Positions 57,125 through 57,642 of a DNA stretch of 57,642 nt are shown piece after piece. Source of the DNA: Marine group II euryarchaeote REDSEA-S11_B3N4 (GTDB lineage: Archaea > Thermoplasmatota > Poseidoniia > Poseidoniales > Thalassarchaeaceae); assembly GCA_001628485.1 (NCBI GenBank), contig LURR01000013.1, forward strand, positions 1 to 57,642. The letters run 5' to 3'. The notes beneath the pieces are model-generated. The model made no database searches. It was not told where the DNA came from and worked only from the letters and a program-made list of their open reading frames with translations. The stretch's first letter is position 1. Every line of letters begins with the position of its first letter. The position numbers and the translations under genes were made by a program.

Positions 57125-57189
57125 CTCTCGTTCACCTAGCTTCTGCTGTATTTTACTCCAGAAAAAAGGGGGATATTAACGTTCCACTA

Positions 57190-57206
57190 CGGCCCCTTCG
57201 GGGCCG
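57190..57206. other. Strong G/C hairpin in divergent intergenic region
   Basis: cggcccc, loop ttc, ggggccg is a perfect 7-bp stem about 65 bases upstream of the 57124 start (minus) and 56 bases upstream of the 57262 start (plus). It is followed on the plus strand by a T-rich run. It could be a leader structure, an operator, or a terminator remnant. Confidence 0.45.
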
Positions 57207-57261
57207 GACATATTCCTCTTTTTTCAAAAAGTTTCAAACACCTAGTCTTGAGAGCACGACT

Positions 57262-57567
57262 ATGGCCTCCCCAAGGTGGAAAAATACCTACTCACTCAGC
57301 CCCGAACAAATCAATCAACTTGAGGAGGCGGAGGATAAGATGGAATCCATGGAAATTAGCGTAGCGGAGGAGATTCTTCTTTCAATGATTAGTTTTGATC
57401 CAAACTGTATCCCGGCCTTGAATGTACTAGGGCATCTCAATGGAAGGCACCTCTCAGATTTCGAGGTTGCCATTGAGTACTACGATAAGGTCCTGTTGCT
57501 GGAACCAGAAAATGCTTGGGCAAGGGATGAAAGAAGAAGATACCGAAGATACTTGGATTACGATTAG
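57262..57567 (+). CDS. Small TPR-like protein
   Basis: 101 aa from ATG 57262 (MASPRWKNTYSLSP). Two helical repeats in TPR form: EEILLSMISFDPNCIPALNVLG and AIEYYDKVLLLEPENAWARDE. Soluble, basic end RRRYRRYL. A longer in-frame start at 57118 would run through the hairpin and the divergent gene's start and is rejected. Function unknown; possibly a protein-interaction adaptor. Confidence 0.75.
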   Translation: MASPRWKNTYSLSPEQINQLEEAEDKMESMEISVAEEILLSMISFDPNCIPALNVLGHLNGRHLSDFEVAIEYYDKVLLLEPENAWARDERRRYRRYLDYD

Positions 57568-57601
57568 AACAGTATAAACTGGCTACCTAGGTTCCGAATT
57601 C

Positions 57602-57642
57602 ATGGAACCGGGCTCCATACTAATCGTGGGCGTTGGTGGAAT
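57602..57642 (+). CDS. Start of a Rossmann-fold gene (truncated by window end)
   Basis: From ATG 57602 the first codons give MEPGSILIVGVGG, a dinucleotide-binding or FtsZ-/E1-like glycine loop. Only 13 codons are present, so it could be a ThiF/MoeB type, an NAD enzyme or FtsZ-like; I cannot choose. Confidence 0.5.
   Translation, partial: MEPGSILIVGVGG

Overview
The window looks like a compact, moderate-GC archaeal genome, most likely a marine Thermoplasmatota lineage such as Marine Group II (Candidatus Poseidoniales). Archaeal markers are translation factor aIF6, archaeosine synthase ArcS, archaeal S15, an archaeal-type GluRS with its N-terminal extension, RNase P component 4 (Rnp4), UPF0201, type II GAPDH and archaeal PheT. 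The 23S-5S rRNA locus has no 16S gene beside it, as in Thermoplasma relatives. Very large secreted Asp- and Thr-rich proteins, a propionyl-CoA/methylmalonyl-CoA module and an aerobic-type Rieske/cytochrome b complex fit a heterotrophic surface-ocean archaeon. The taxonomic call is inference from gene content.

Layout. 1-9600: surface and secretion block, with the end of a CARDB-like membrane-anchored protein, an N-anchored subtilase, a 1428-aa beta-helix surface protein, a wHTH-STAND-TPR regulator and an MBL-fold hydrolase. 9765-16805: a 1857-aa secreted protein rich in thrombospondin type 3 (TSP3) repeats, two small unknowns and UPF0201. 16895-25246: a zinc-ribbon membrane protein, DnaJ, ArcS, S15 and two exported membrane proteins. 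25290-32543: information and metabolism genes, including glutamyl-tRNA synthetase (apparently broken by a frameshift), RNase HII, PheT, a GXGXG/glutamate-synthase-like fusion and GAPDH. 32605-40509: a 1586-aa anchored subtilase, then adenylate kinase, Rnp4, a YhbY-like protein, an NhaD/ArsB-type transporter and a small zinc-ribbon protein. 40740-43815: 23S and 5S rRNA with a flanking processing stem. 43876-50424: aIF6, threonine synthase, an acyl-CoA carboxylase operon, and the divergent methylmalonyl-CoA mutase B12 subunit with MeaB. 50411-57124: Ogt, then a respiratory operon on the minus strand. 57262-57642: a small TPR protein and the start of a Rossmann-type gene.

How genes work together. 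The carboxylase operon (carboxyltransferase, biotin carrier, a small epsilon-like protein) and the opposite-strand mutase small subunit plus MeaB form most of a propionyl-CoA to succinyl-CoA route. Biotin carboxylase, the mutase large subunit and the epimerase are not in the window. The minus-strand operon 57124-50693 encodes an unusual quinol-oxidising complex: a CxCH-containing exported protein, a 2-TM protein, a Rieske protein, a b6-type cytochrome b, and a 937-aa fusion of the cytochrome b C-terminal domain to two [4Fe-4S] centres and two CCG (HdrB/GlpC-type) domains, followed by a ferredoxin and a small membrane protein. This fusion is the strongest candidate for an undescribed system: a Qo/Rieske enzyme wired directly to a cytoplasmic Hdr-like Fe-S module.

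The genome is packed tightly. All seven convergent gene ends meet within 2 nt or overlap, no tRNA was found, and no gap without a gene exceeds about 240 nt.
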